Shown here: positions 36,093 through 49,130 of the stretch, in pieces | How the letters are laid out: each line of letters starts with the position of its first letter | How positions within the stretch are numbered: position 1 is the first letter of the stretch | Origin: Druceiella hillmani | Taxonomy: Eukaryota > Arthropoda > Insecta > Lepidoptera > Hepialidae | Reading direction: 5' to 3' | NCBI GenBank assembly: GCA_039881145.1 | Contig: JAYKKI010000066.1 | Span: forward strand, 8,319,501 to 8,383,500 | Length of the DNA: 64,000 nucleotides | Position numbers and translations under genes: made by a program | The notes under the pieces: model-generated | Seen by the model: the letters and a program-made list of their open reading frames with translations, nothing else | The model's database searches: none | What the model was told of the DNA's origin: nothing

Positions 36093-37889
36093 TCTATTAT
36101 GGGGAATAATGCTATTTAAATATGCACGATGTTTTTACTTATTTTTTTACGTTTGTGAAATATGCATCAGACAATATCTTCACTTTCTGAAAAATCAACA
36201 TTTGTTAATAATATAACAGAAATAATATGCATGGTTAAATATTTATGAGACTACGAAATCGTATAATTGTCTACAAAAACCACGTAAAGTGAGTTTTACT
36301 CGTACTTAGCAGATTTTTCACATTTAAATCTTGCTAAGTCAATTTTAATACTTTTTTTTTGCTAATAACAGTAATCGTTAAATTGATACATAAAGCCATT
36401 TCACGCAAATAACCACACACATATTCTTGTGCTGCATTACTTACTAGTGCTGCGTCACATCGCTGGTAAGACTTCAATATGAATTAAAATGTAGTAATTG
36501 AACGTCAGATAAGGCATGAACTTAATGTATTTTCTAAAACGTAACATACAAGTAAAAATATAAAAATTCAATTTACTTGCAGATTCCATTTCGAAAATGT
36601 TTCATTTGTATCACAGTCTAGTCTCAAAATTTTTAATAATTCTATATTTTTATACATACATTTGCAAATTACTTTTCATACTTTTAATTTGATACTCAAA
36701 ATTAAATAGTTTTGGAAAATCTAGAATGAGAGTTCAAGCGGGCAGATTTTTTTTAAAATCAATATTTGAGGAATGACATAAGAAATGTTCCTATCAAATT
36801 TCCTTAAGCTTTGTTGAAATTAAAGGAAGTTGTTCAAAAAATGTGTTCAAAATTCATACCCATGTACACTCAGCCGATCAGCCATACACTGATCAAATAC
36901 GAGATTTGGTTTCTCTCAGTTTAATTAGGGAGAAGAGGGAAGAGAGTTTAATTAGTGAATAAAGTAACTGTTGTGTTTTCCAGACTTCTCTTAATGTTAA
37001 TATTTTCTCAGTTTATCTACAATATTAATTTAATTGTCAAGCCTAAGATTGTATTTCTTAACCGGTTTGGCTGAAAATTGGTACTGAGATACTTTCAGTC
37101 ATTAGATCGATCAAGTTTGTAGATGGAGCTAAATAGCCCATCAGTTTAAAAAGGAGGGCGGTTTAAAATTATACTATCTCTTAGGGTCTTTCACATACTA
37201 TTATATAATAATTATTCTCGAGCCTAACGTTTCATATGCGTCACGTTTTTGTACAAAAAAATTAAATATAATGGTAAATAGACGCTGTAATTGTAAGTTA
37301 TAGGCGGTGGATACATTATTTCCAACTCTATAATATCATATGCTAAAAGCATAAAGTATTATAAGCTGAAATTCGATACTTCTGTTCGGAGATCGAAATC
37401 GGATATCTAGGCATTCTAGTTACCGCACATTAATGACTTACAATAGCACAATTGCAAAAAACTATTCTAGTTTATTATATTACAGCATGAGATCGTGAAA
37501 GGATCTCCTCGCCTTTTCAGTTTTCACTCCTGACATCCACACCGCTGGTAATACTATACTTAATGAAAAGTGATACGTGAAAACATAAATATAAACATTT
37601 GTATCTAAAAGCAGTTGGATAAAGATTGAAATATCCTTTATAATGAAATTATACAGAAAGAATTTAAAGCCATTTCCGTTATATATTATCAATATACGAG
37701 TCTTAAGAGCTGCCACTCTATGCACTGCTTATTTTAAAGCAATTGTGAATAGATTTAAATCACTATTTAACCTTAAAACATTTCAGTTATAGTTATCGCA
37801 ACCAGTTTTGAAACATTTAGTCAAATAGGCATACGGATGCTTAAAGACACTCTCTTGTTTATCAAATTTAAAGGTAGTATTGTTATGAT

Positions 37890-38030
37890 ATTTGGAACGA
37901 AAATACAATTTACTGATGGCTAACGGTCGGGGGTGTATTGAAAGGACGTGTGCAACGAAGCGTGCGCTGACCATCCGCAATGACGTCTCGCCATTTCCCA
38001 ACAATAGGACTAACTGCATCAACCGACTCG
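37890..38030. promoter_or_regulatory. GC-richer patch upstream of the DIP-like gene
   Basis: 'ggctaacggtcgggggtgta', 'gcaacgaagcgtgcgctgac' and 'atgacgtctcgccatttccc' (with a TGACGTC CRE-like site). No recognisable protein in either strand. Confidence 0.25.
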
Positions 38031-38123
38031 TAATAATTGCATTCTAACAATTACGATACACTGCACTTAAGTTAATCTATTATTTGAAAGCTTCTTCATA
38101 CTTTGCTCTTTAGCTTAAAGCTA

Positions 38124-39230
38124 TTTTTAACCGAGTTCAAAAAAGGATGAGATTCGCAATTCGTCGGAATCTTTTTTATATATGTTCAGCGAAATTTACT
38201 GTGTGGACTGATTTTGGTGAACCTTTTTTTATTTAAAAAAGAATACTTTAGGAGTCATCAGATCCTTATCTTACCAGATAAAGGTCTGACGATCAGTTCT
38301 GGAGATGAACAATGGAACTTCTTAACGGAACGTAAACCAACGTGATTAAAGATATTTGCTACTAGTAGTTATTACTTTGCAAAACAGCTACACCCTTGAC
38401 CAGGTCAGGGTTTTATGAAGAGTTGTGGAGAAGAAAAATGGAACTAATTAAGGGATGGGAATAAATTAAACTTGGCTCAAAATGTTTGCTACTGGTTGTT
38501 GTTAATTTGTCAAACAGCTACACCACCGACCACATCAGAGTCTGGTGATGCCTTCCGGAGATGAACAATGGAGCTCCTTATCGGATGGAAGTAAATCAAC
38601 TGTGATTCAAGATATTTGCTAATGGTATTTGCTACTTTGCAAAATAACTACACTATGAACTATGTTTATGAGGATAATAATGTATTCTGGAGATGAACAC
38701 TGGAACGCCTTGGCGGATATTATTAAACTAAAGGTAATTCAATATATTCGCTACAGGTATATGTTACTTTGCAAAATAATTATATCATTGACCATGTTAA
38801 AGTTTGATCAAGCGTTCTGGAGATGAATAATGAAAATACTCATGGGATGGTAGTAAATCAACCGTGATATAAGATATTTGCTACTGGTAGTTTTTACGTT
38901 GTAAAATAACTGTAACATCGACCACGTCAGGGTCTGATGATGACTTCTGGAGATGAATAATGCAATACCCTAACGAAAGGTATTAAATCAACTATAATTA
39001 AATGCACTATTGGTTAATTGTTACTAATTTATTACTTTTCAAATTCCGATATTGGAATTTGAATATGGAGCACGAAACTTCTCAAGTGACAGTTGTTACT
39101 TTGCAAAATCTGATATTGAACTTCGGATATGCAGAATCGAACTCCTCAAGGACTAACAGCTAGCCACTGGTTGCTACTACTATCGCTTCGTTTCTTACCT
39201 ATCTACTAGCTTTTACTTGCGACTTTTAAT
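38124..39230 (+). mobile_element. Lepidopteran-type 'ccgacttc' element with an internal tandem array
   Basis: Opens 'aaccgagttcaaaaaaggat' and 'cgcaattcgtcggaatcttt', then 'atgttcagcgaaatttactg', text I associate with a common lepidopteran repeat. Within it 'ggagatgaa(c/t)aatg' or close variants recur at 38301, 38427, 38557, 38689, 38819 and 38949 (period 126-132). Each comes with 'aagatatttgctactggta', 'ttactttgcaaaa' and 'gaccacgtcagggtctgatg'. One or two decayed units follow to about 39180. No intact protein frame. Confidence 0.7.
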
Positions 39231-39327
39231 AATTATACAATATTCTAAGGAAGAAAATAATTGAATGTTAGTTATAGTGTGATGAATAATATTAATAATC
39301 ACTGAAAATCCTAAAATAAAATATATC

Positions 39328-39736
39328 TGAAAAAACCGACTTCAAAAAAGTAGGTACTAAAAAGTAAAAAAATAATTAACTCGAAATAGATGCATAATTA
39401 TTTGCAATAAATAACTAAGTTACTTATTTTTAAATTCGGTGCCAGCACCGCCGATCATCTTAAACAAATGTAAATATTTATATTATAAATACGCCCTTTA
39501 TGAATTTATTTCGTATTGTGAGTACATTACAAGTTAAGGTTTGAAATTTACATTATAAATTAAATTATAAATATACTTAACTTAGTCGACAGTGCTTGCA
39601 CTGACTTCAAAAATAAGTAACTTAGTTATTTATTGGTTATAAGTAGGTACCTATTTTGAGTTCAGTACAGCTAAGTAAGTTTTTCTACTTTTTAATACAT
39701 ACATTTTTGAAGTCGGTTATTAAAAGATATTTTATA
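39328..39736. mobile_element. Element with long inverted ends starting 'ccgacttcaaaaaa'
   Basis: The left end 'aaaaccgacttcaaaaaagt' ... 'aataaataactaagttactt' and the right end 'aagtaacttagttatttatt' ... 'tttttgaagtcggttattaa' are inverted copies of about 130 bases around a roughly 120-base AT-rich centre. Inner ends carry 'ggtgccagcacc' and 'gtgcttgcactga'. A probable non-autonomous element, adjacent to the tandem-array element that opens with the same sequence. Confidence 0.7.
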
Positions 39737-40280
39737 TTATGAAACGTTAGGTCATATTTAAAGAAAAACATCAAATTGGAAAACAAATCAGATTTACCAA
39801 AATAAAAAGAGCCATAATTATATTGAAATTTTTAAAAGTTACTTTGTCTGGTGTACTTGATATATGATACTGTAAGACGAGAGCTTAAAGTGACAAGATA
39901 TCGAAAACGACAAGAAGACCGAAGAAGAAGAGTAGAATATAAATATTCTAATACCAAAAATATTTGCAAAAGGTAATTGTAAAGAAAATTGTCGCAAGAA
40001 AGTAAAATTGAAGATTATACAATCGTGGGACGTAATTTTTATAGCCTGAAAATTTAGAGAAAATTTAATATAAAAATGGAAACTTAAAGTTAAATAATCG
40101 TGATTTTTTAAAATGATATTTAACCATTTTAAACTGATCATCTGGAATTCATAATTTACAAGAATTTCTCTCTCATTCATGGGAAATCACCCATGGATGG
40201 TCGAAAGTAAATAATTAATTTATGCACGCAACTGATATATGTGTATATGAAAATATTGAATATTTAATCATCAAATCATA

Positions 40281-40317
40281 TTTGTATTAAGGTTTTCTAA
40301 GAAAACCTTAATACAAA
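40281..40317. repeat. Perfect 17-base inverted repeat
   Basis: 'tttgtattaaggttttc', a 'taa' loop, and its exact reverse complement. Could be a decayed palindromic element. A long (TA)n tract begins about 50 bases later. Confidence 0.7.
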
Positions 40318-40361
40318 TGTGAGCCTCTCGGGTTTGCTTTAATCTTTTGAGTGCTCCGCAT

Positions 40362-40483
<122 letters not shown>

Positions 40484-42098
40484 ATTATAATCTGTATTTT
40501 TGGGGATTGCATTTTTTTATGTAAGATATAATTTAACTTAAAATTTATTTCGATTTGACGTTAAATGAAAAAATATACTGATTTATTTTAATCAAATAGT
40601 TTAATGGAACGTAAATTAATTTGTAATAAATTTATTAATAAATAAAAAAAATTCGAAACGCCTTTTAAAACACATAAATTAGGATTCGACAGTTGTCTAT
40701 CTCTCCTGAATTTGTTGGTACAGATTAACAGAAATAATTTTACGTTCAAATTAAACCATAGTAACTCGATTGTTTTAGAACTTTTCAAACCTACGTTTAA
40801 GACGTCAGAGGCGTAAAGTCAAATATATTGCATGTTATTTTAAATATTATTTCGGACGAACAAAGAAATGAACGGACATGACAAAATTATAAGGATTCCT
40901 TACTACACTACGAAATCCCAAAATGTCTTCAATTTTCCAAAGCTCTATATTCATAAGCTCAAACTTTTTTAAGTTTTGTAATTACTTTTATTTTTTGCAG
41001 AAAAAAAATCAGGTCAGCAAGTAAGTTTGTTTTGTCGAAATACTTGAAAACGAAGTATGACAACCCAATATTATATGAGGCAAAATAATATGTTAAATTA
41101 AATGTAAAATTTCTCCTATTTGTCTTTATTCATAAAAAATCATGATGATATTAATAAAGAAAATCTACATTTCTCGGAAGTATTGTGAACATCGCATCAC
41201 ATATGCACAATAAGTAAGAAAATTACGTCAATTTTTTTCGTGTGAAACTTGTGTCAATCTCGTCACAAATCTTTCCCAAAAATCTATCAGACGGCTGTAA
41301 ATCATCAATAACATAAATAACTAACCAAGTAACCAATGCCACTTCGCTTTTTTCTCCCTATAACATGTGGGGAGGCAAAATAACAGTGATATTTTTATAA
41401 GCAGTGCAGCATTTTAAGCAAAAAAATACAAGTATATTACAATATAATTACTAACAACCAAGGGTGCGTAAAAAATTAAAAGATAGAAAACCATATAATG
41501 ATATAATAAGACAAAACTTAAAAATTTTCAAACAGACAAGCAAATAGAAACAAATCCGATGATAGTGTAGATAAAGGAAAAATCAAAAGAAATCTAGTTT
41601 CTTCTAATGGTAACACACTTTTATGAAATAATTTTGATTTTTACTTCCCGGGAAAATAAATTTTCTTCGGAAAAAACCAGAGAAAACACGTAAACATTTT
41701 TTTAGAAGAATCTACCCTCGAACATAAATTTGTGAAGAATGATAAAAATGTGATGAACATGTCCTTAAATCTAGGAAGTGTTTATCGATATAGTTTCTGA
41801 GAAGTAAATAGTTTTAATGTATGTCGAATTGTGAAGAAATCCATAAAAAGTACAGAAAGTCCGAATTACTGTATTAAATATGATAATAATAACTTCCACC
41901 CACATTCCGAAGTGAGGACGTAGGTTGGAGATCGCCAAGATCACCACCCTCTTAAGGCTTGTTGCTAGTGAGAAGACAGCCAGTATGGAACATTTTAAGG
42001 GCATCAGATAAAATTTGTAGGACCATATAAAGGATATGCAAACTATACACGTACCTCGAGTTTTATATACGTAAAGTTAATATACATAATATGTCACA

Positions 42099-42250
42099 TT
42101 GGGTTGGCAAGTAAATTTTTAAACACAATTTTGTAATGATAAAGTCAAGTCATCTTTACCAATCACTTAACGCGTTTAGATACGCAATGGTAATACACCA
42201 TTACGGATTTAGATTAAACAAATTTGACAGTCCGTTTAAGCAACTCTATA
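42099..42250 (+). mobile_element. Possible mariner-type terminal repeat
   Basis: 'ttgggttggcaagtaaattt' looks like a mariner terminal inverted repeat. No transposase and no second end were found, so this may be a MITE remnant or chance. Confidence 0.3.
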
Positions 42251-42484
42251 CGGTTTTTGTTATATAAATTATTGCTTAGAAATATGCTCAACTTATATTC
42301 AGATAGCGCTAAGACTAGTAAATAAGGTGGATATAGTAATATATCGCAGATCAACTCCGATAATTTCTAAGGAATATATATTGCATTATATGATTTATCG
42401 TTATCATGAAAAAATAAACTTGGACCGAATATATTTTTGCAACTCAATTTGTTAGAGATTTCCTTATTAATCATCATCTTCATT

Positions 42485-42725
42485 TACTGAAAGACGTCCA
42501 ATACTGAATAGAGGCCCCTCTCATAGACTCCCACATAAATCGATACCATGCCGCCTACATCCAAAGGCTTTCTGCAACTTATATTAGGTTATTTGTTTAC
42601 TTAGTAAGGAAATGTCCCACTCAACTTCTTCCGGCACACAGTTCCCATTCGAAAATTATTTCCCTTCGGTTGTCTGTTCTGCGCTCTAAACAACCTGCCC
42701 ATTGTGCCAGGCAATTACGGTAATT
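42485..42725 (-). pseudogene. RTE-like LINE 3' fragment
   Basis: The minus strand gives LAQWAGCLERRTDNRREIIF followed by EWELCAGRS, matching the 'KLQWAGHVARRTDNRW---VLEWRPR' block of RTE-type or endonuclease-RT LINE proteins. Downstream, the plus strand reads 'gaaagacgtccaatactgaa' and 'aggcccctctcatagac'. This is a diverged version of a sequence I recall at the 3' end of such elements in Lepidoptera. Fragment only, no intact frame. Confidence 0.6.
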
Positions 42726-43659
42726 AACCATTATAGACAGTAGCTTCCTTCTACGAATTAACGACTTACTTTTACGATACACAAATTAAAAAAGGTCCTA
42801 AATCCAAGCAGCTCTACTAGACCTGCCTTCGGTAGCGCCATGATAACGGTAGAGTAGAATTGGCGAAAAATCTCCGATTATCTAATTGCTTGATCTCCGA
42901 CTATCATTGCTCTGCGCCTATCGTTGGTCCTCCGGAAGAAATTTGCAATAACTTACGTCCTCGGTATTTTACTAGTAGCTCAGCTTTCAACCCATCCTTT
43001 AAGTATACAGTTAAGCTTTGGGTACTGAAATTTCTGTTTGCACATATTAAAACTTTTATTTTGTCAAACTCTTAGTCCAAACTAAACTTTTGCATGTATG
43101 CTTAATATATTCAACCAATTTCTCACTGCCACTAATTGCTTCAGACCATGGAAGTAAGGTTTCTATATCAATATTTTTGAGAAACATTAACCCGTAAGTA
43201 GCAAAGTCCGTATCTAGTCCATCACATTCAAAAGATTGCCCCTAACTATAGTTAATCGTGCGTACTTCGACATTTTTATACTTTACAACAAAAAATGTAA
43301 AATTTTCGAAACACTTCCCTAAAAAATACTGAAATTGTGACTGAAACTGACTAGCCAATCTACATATTGTTCTATCTGCGTTAAACTTATTGAAATCCTC
43401 AAACAATTACCAATGTAAATATGTGTTTATTTCGAACTTTCTTTGTTATCTCATGCCAAAAATCTAGCTCCTTAAAGAACAATCTAAAACTATTTTCCCA
43501 AGAGATAGCTTTATTCAACGCATATGAAAACCAAGAACTTGAAAATATGGATATCTCAAATGTTCTATGATCCATTCTTATTTGCTTGAAAGATAAGCTT
43601 GAAAAATTTAAATCAAGCCAAGAAAGAAAACCTAAATTTTAGACAAAACTAATATAAAT

Positions 43660-43775
43660 ACACCACTGAAAACCGCATCCAAATCAGTTCTGCCGTTGCT
43701 GAGAATGAAGGTGCGCACAGACGAAGAGATAAACAGATAAATAGACAAAAATTCTAAAAAAATTGGTTTTAGGCT
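43660..43775 (+). mobile_element. Repeat tail fragment
   Basis: 'gaaaaccgcatccaaatcag' and 'ttctgccgttgctgagaatg', then a purine-rich 'acagataaatagacaaa' run, match the 3' part of lepidopteran repeats that end 'aaaccgcatcaaaatcggtt...gacagac'. Confidence 0.5.
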
Positions 43776-44648
43776 TAGCAGCGTGTCTTTAGTGGGTAGT
43801 TCTCAGTTTTACTTAAAAATATTCAATCTACATGAGCATTTTCTTATGATTTTATAATATGTATGATAATAGTGATTGTGGTCACCGGAGATTCTTTGCT
43901 GTTGATACTATGACATTTATTCATTTATATTTATTTACAACATACGTGTGATACTGGATGCTGGTTGCATTAAACGAATTCAACCTATTTCTTCTTGATA
44001 ATTCATATAGAAGAACAGGTTTAAATTTTCAAAGGTAAAAAAAACAATTATTACATAATTACTTATTTAAAAAAAAAGATTATACAATTTATTAGATTAA
44101 AGGGTACGTCAAAATACTTACACCCGTTTAAATATCCGGATATAAATATGATACGGTATTATATTTAAAATTAATATCATTATGTAGCAATGAAAACTTT
44201 ACCAGATTCTCTCAACATCGAGTGAACAGAAGAAGTAAAAAATGACAAATAATAAAAAATAAACCAGTAACACTTCGTGCTTTCCTTTTCCATTTATAAG
44301 AATGTCAGTAATGTCTAAGCATCAATCTTTCCAAACAAAAACTTAATTTCAATAAAATACCGTATATTTTGTGTTCTGAATATTACATTTGAAAATTTTC
44401 TGCATTGATATTTTATATGAAAATGTACGTTATATTATGAACTGAATCCTTGTTTTGAAGTTTATTGTAATCAATAGCTTTTACTTTATAATATCATTTA
44501 ATTGCTTCAATCCTTTTGATTTGGTTACAAAGAATTACTTTTTCCCAATCCAAACTTTTAGAATTTAAAATTTCATTTCGAAATAAAATTAAGGGGATTG
44601 GATTTAAAATTGATGTACTTACACAGTTCATGTGACGTATGATAAATT

Positions 44649-44776
<128 letters not shown>

Positions 44777-45059
44777 AAACGACAGTAAAAATTGAAGCGA
44801 TGAGAAAAATATTACGATCAATATGCTTAAAGAAAGAAAACCTTCCCATATTGAAAGAACCAAGGACATATGTATCACGAACATCAGTTCAAAATATAAT
44901 AACGAGATTAATCAGGTTATTCCATGTTACAATAACATATAACCGCACGCCCAACATATCGTCGAAACGTCGCCACACGTTCATTAGCAGCGAACATTAC
45001 TGAGGAGTAACCTCACAGGAGCCTTTCCTCGCTCCACCTTAGATTACTCCCATGTTTGT

Positions 45060-45430
45060 GTAATTGTAACCGTGAACTAACGAAGTGTACCCTAATAATT
45101 CACGGCCCTATCAAACTAACATTCCCCTCGCACGTGTCGTTACATGCGCGCCCGTGGCCGTGGCCAATTTCCATATTCCCATCGAGTCTGGCTAGCAATA
45201 ACAGCGTCGCTAGGCCAGCCCGAGCTAATCCGCAGGCACTCGGTGAATTCGCCCCTCCCCTACTGCAACCGACCCGTTCCACTGTAAACAAGAGATATTT
45301 TCATTTGGTAAATTGCACAGCTTTCAAATGTTGTTTCAGTTTTTATCGAGGAAGCGTGCGGCGGCCGATATTGCAAGCCGCAGAGCGTAATGCGAACCGT
45401 TGCACTTATATCGCTTTAGGCTATTCGTAT
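45060..45430. promoter_or_regulatory. GC-richer island, candidate promoter or enhancer
   Basis: 'cgcgcccgtggccgtggcca', an E-box CACGTG within 'gcacgtgtcg' (about 45130), 'gctaggccagcccgagctaa' and 'gaagcgtgcggcggccgata'. The 130-codon plus frame has no ATG start at its beginning and matches nothing I know. About 10 kb upstream of the DIP-like first coding exon. Confidence 0.35.
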
Positions 45431-45997
45431 TGTTGGCTGAACTTTTAATGCGTAGCTTTCGTACGTTACCGTTTTATTTTATTGTAGAGTTGCTAGTTAT
45501 AAGAACTTACATTCATGATACGTGGTATAGTGTGAGAGTATATGATTGTTTTCCAATGTTTAATTTTAATTTTAATTTTAATATTACCAGTTATACCTTT
45601 CACATATTTATTTAATTTACAGATTTGACGGCTACGGCGTGAACCAGAAATATTTCATAAAGATGATAACAGACAGAATTAAACTTCTACTGTTTTTTTC
45701 ATTCAAGACATTAAAGTTTTTATTGATTTGCATTATAAAGTTTTGACATCAAGTTCCGTACGTACTTATTTTATCCACTTTAGTCAGTAATATAAACATT
45801 ATCAGTTATAATATTGAACATTCCTTTCCTGTTTCGATATTTGCAGCAAATATTGAAAATATTTAAGAAATTGGGAGTGTTTTAGGAATGAATAAAATTA
45901 ATAATTATATTTAAACCTGTTTTATTTATAAAATTAAACGTAGATTTTCCAAGAAAATTAACAATAAAAAATCTTAAAACTTATTATAATCATTGTT

Positions 45998-46345
45998 TTT
46001 AGGGTTCCGTATCCCAAAAGGAAAAAAAGGAACTCTTACAGGATCACTTCCTCGTCCGTCTGTCGAGTCTGTGAAAACCCTTTTCCTCAGGATCGCGTAG
46101 GGATATCAAGGTGAAATTAATATCAGATACTTAGATCTCTTACGGTTCCTTGGAGATCTAACAGAAACAAGTTTCTAAGTTAGCGTAATCATGAAGAAAC
46201 CTAAAAACATTTATGTCTCATATGTTGACACTCGCAAGTAAGTCAAAACCTATGCGGGTAATTGTTGTTCATAAAATTTGGCAAGAAGCAAGGTGGTCTT
46301 ACAGCACAAGTCTAGGAAAAAATCCTAAAATGTTTATTTGTCAAA
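45998..46345 (+). mobile_element. Dispersed repeat with 'tagggttccgtatcccaaaa' start
   Basis: 'tttttagggttccgtatccc', 'ggaactcttacaggatcact', 'cgtccgtctgtcgagtctgt', 'ttcataaaatttggcaagaa' and 'gtcttacagcacaagtctag' follow the order of a very common lepidopteran repeat known to me from memory. Decayed; right boundary approximate. Confidence 0.65.
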
Positions 46346-47294
46346 ATTTTGTAAATAGTTTAACGTTTAATGTTACATAACATACCTAATATTTTGTACT
46401 ATTAAATGTTTACAATTCCTAAACGTGTACGGGCAGTGTGAGTTCTGCTCATGCTTGACAGTTTTTTTTGCGTTCGCAAGTTAAGGAGATATTTTATTTA
46501 ACTATCCTTGCCTATAAACGGTTAATTTAATATATATAAATTTACCATACACTTTTCAAATAAAAATAATAAATAAAAACTATGGCTTTATATTTTCTTT
46601 CTTGTAATAATTTATCCGTTAAACTTACAACTAAGCTCATACCCGCAAATACTTTTCTTATTTTAGCTAGGATTCGTTGGCTACAACTCCACCCTCTGCC
46701 CATTTATATCTTTAATTTATTGCATACTAGATTATATACTATCTAATTTATTACAAAATAACCCTGCAGCGCTGGAGTCAGTCTTGTTTTTGCCTCCTAA
46801 CGCTGTTTCAGTGGGGTGACCTGAAGGCAATGAAATTCGACTGGGTGTTTTATTTGCCAATTATACGTAAGCTTAGGTACATTTACTTTCGACTCACGAC
46901 TGTAGTAATCTTTTTAAAATTTTACGTCTTTTCCTTTAAGATTCATGCTACTTTATTCACATTAATCTTCGTACAACCTAAAGCAAAATGTAAATAAAAT
47001 AGTTTTATTTTAGCTGAGGAATTTATTATTTATTTCTTCCCGTAAGTATTTAACACTTTATACTATAAATCAGTAGGACGGAAGCCAGTGTTATCAAGAA
47101 TGTCTCAAAAACTATGACATCCCGAATCAGAGTTGTAGTTTTCCTGCAACTTATGCATAGCCTCTAAAGACCTTTTTTCTATAATTTTACGATAAGTAAT
47201 TCGGAAATAAAGGGGAGTAGGTTGCTACCCACACTTATGAAAAAAAATATTTTGAGGTTTGTAAATAGCTCCTCCAGGGTATCGACCGTGCAAA

Positions 47295-47760
47295 ATAAAA
47301 AAGAATTTGAATAGAAAATTTGGGGCATATAATTAGTCTCATAAAAAATTAAATTTTTATGAGACTAATTATATGCTCCAAACTAAAGATACTCCCAATA
47401 AAGATAACGATCTTGATATATTAACGGTAACGATACTTCTCAAAATAAAGAGAATTAGAATAGAAAATTTGAAGCATGTAATTAGCCTCATGAGAAATTT
47501 CAATAGATCTATTTGGTAACGATATCCCCGATAACTCTAACAATACGTATTTATTAACGATAACGATATCCCGCAAAAAAAGAGAATTTGAATAAAAAAT
47601 TTGGAGCTTATAATTAGTCTCATGAAAAATTTTAATTTTTATGAGAATAATTATATGCTCCAAACTAACGATACCCCCGAAAACGATGATGTTACCTATT
47701 TATTGACGATAGTGATACTAGTCTCATAATAATTTCAATATAACTGTTATTTTTAGGCTT
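47295..47760. repeat. Direct-repeat cluster containing inverted repeats
   Basis: 'gaatttgaatagaaaatttg' style units begin at 47303, 47452 and 47583. Each is followed by '(c/t)ataattagtctcat'. The first unit folds back on itself: 'catataattagtctcataaa' against 'tttatgagactaattatatg' (47325-47376). The third does so less perfectly (47610-47658). Intervening text is rich in 'aacgat' steps. Confidence 0.7.
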
Positions 47761-48665
47761 TATTATTGTGTCAAATTTTCACCTCTAGCGATTTCTCAAC
47801 TATGACAAAAACGGCTATGACACAATAGTTAAAATCTTTTTGAGATATTTAAAAAGGAAGTTTAGTGTGAAAAATATTTTAAAATGAGTCATCTAATTTT
47901 AGCAGGATTTCGAAAGGTCAAGTCATATAGCGTGCAGAACCGACTAGCAATGGGAAAGAAACATTCTTGAACGGTGGACTACCAGAAGACGCAGAGTGAA
48001 TCAGCCTCCCGCAAAGTGGACAGATAACTGGTAAAGGCGGTGAAAACTATTGAATGCAAAAGGTGCGATGTCAATCTTTGTGGACGTCTTCTGACTGACA
48101 ATGAATATACAATTTTTATAACCGAATGTGCTACGAAGTTTAAAACCCAATATATTTCCAAGTATTACTACATGTATAACCAAGTAAGATCATTGAAACA
48201 CCCACCATTATTATCCTGACATTTATTTAATTTTATTCACTCCCACATATAAGTTTGCGCATACTTTTCAATTCTCTGCATTTTTAACATATTTTCTTTA
48301 GAAATACCCTTAATCTAACAAGTGTTTCTTTCTTGTGCGATATTTTTTTCTTAAATGTCAAAAAAATGTCTTATGTGTCAACTTTATCTTTAATATTTTT
48401 AAATAAATATTTATTATTTCAGACACGAATGTTTTTTTTAAGATATTACTATCTTAGGTTAGTTAATAATAATTAGGTACGTTCTAGCTTATGATTGACT
48501 GAATCCCAGACCCTGTTAATTAATATTTCTCTATACAAATATTTAAATAAATTGAGGATGATTTAAATTAATCAAGGAGTTGTAAATATACAGGCTGTTG
48601 GAAAACTCGAAAATATAAGATGAAAATTTTCTATGACCATTTTCAATTTCATATCGGAGAAATCG

Positions 48666-48851
48666 TTTATTTTTCAGTGGAAATATATTGTTCATTTTAT
48701 TTATTTTATGAGTTATAATTGCTTATATACGTTTCGTAATCGGTACTATTGATGGTACGGTAATAATTTATTTTTCAGTGGAAAGATATTGTTCATTTTA
48801 TTTATTTTATGAGTCATAATTGCTTATATACGTTTCGTAATCGGTATTTCC
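48666..48851 (+). repeat. Recent direct tandem duplication (about 101-base period)
   Basis: 'tttatttttcagtggaaa' ... 'gagt(t/c)ataattgcttat' ... 'acgtttcgtaatcggta' occurs at 48666 and 48767 with only two or three differences by eye. Confidence 0.85.
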
Positions 48852-49130
48852 ATGAAAAAAGAAAGTTTAAAAAGTCACTGAAATTCTAGTATGTAGCCAA
48901 GTAAGGCGTTCACCGCGTTCACGCTCGTAACGCTCAGCTTGACGTACACTGCAGGACGCTTAACCTTGCGTTAATGTCGATATAATATACCTTCAGAAGG
49001 GGTAAGATACGAAACAAAAATCATTTTATTTTGTACTCAAGTCCCACAAAAACAGACTAACTTTAGCTATTTAATGACACAGTATAACATTGTAGCTCTA
49101 AAACTAGTTGTAGTTTATTTATTTCAATGC

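Noticed and set aside
41771..42004. 77-codon minus frame with LKRVVILAISNLRPHFGMWV
   Set aside because: Composition looks partly coding, but I could not match it to a family or find exon boundaries; left unannotated.
43068..43230. Minus-strand open stretch containing LDTDFATYGLMFLKNIDIET
   Set aside because: About 53 open codons with no start, no splice signals and no family resemblance I can name; may be a transposon scrap.
45056..45448. 130-codon plus-strand frame
   Set aside because: It begins at a TTG, not an ATG, has no recognisable domain or splice context, and sits in a GC-richer stretch where stops are rare by chance.
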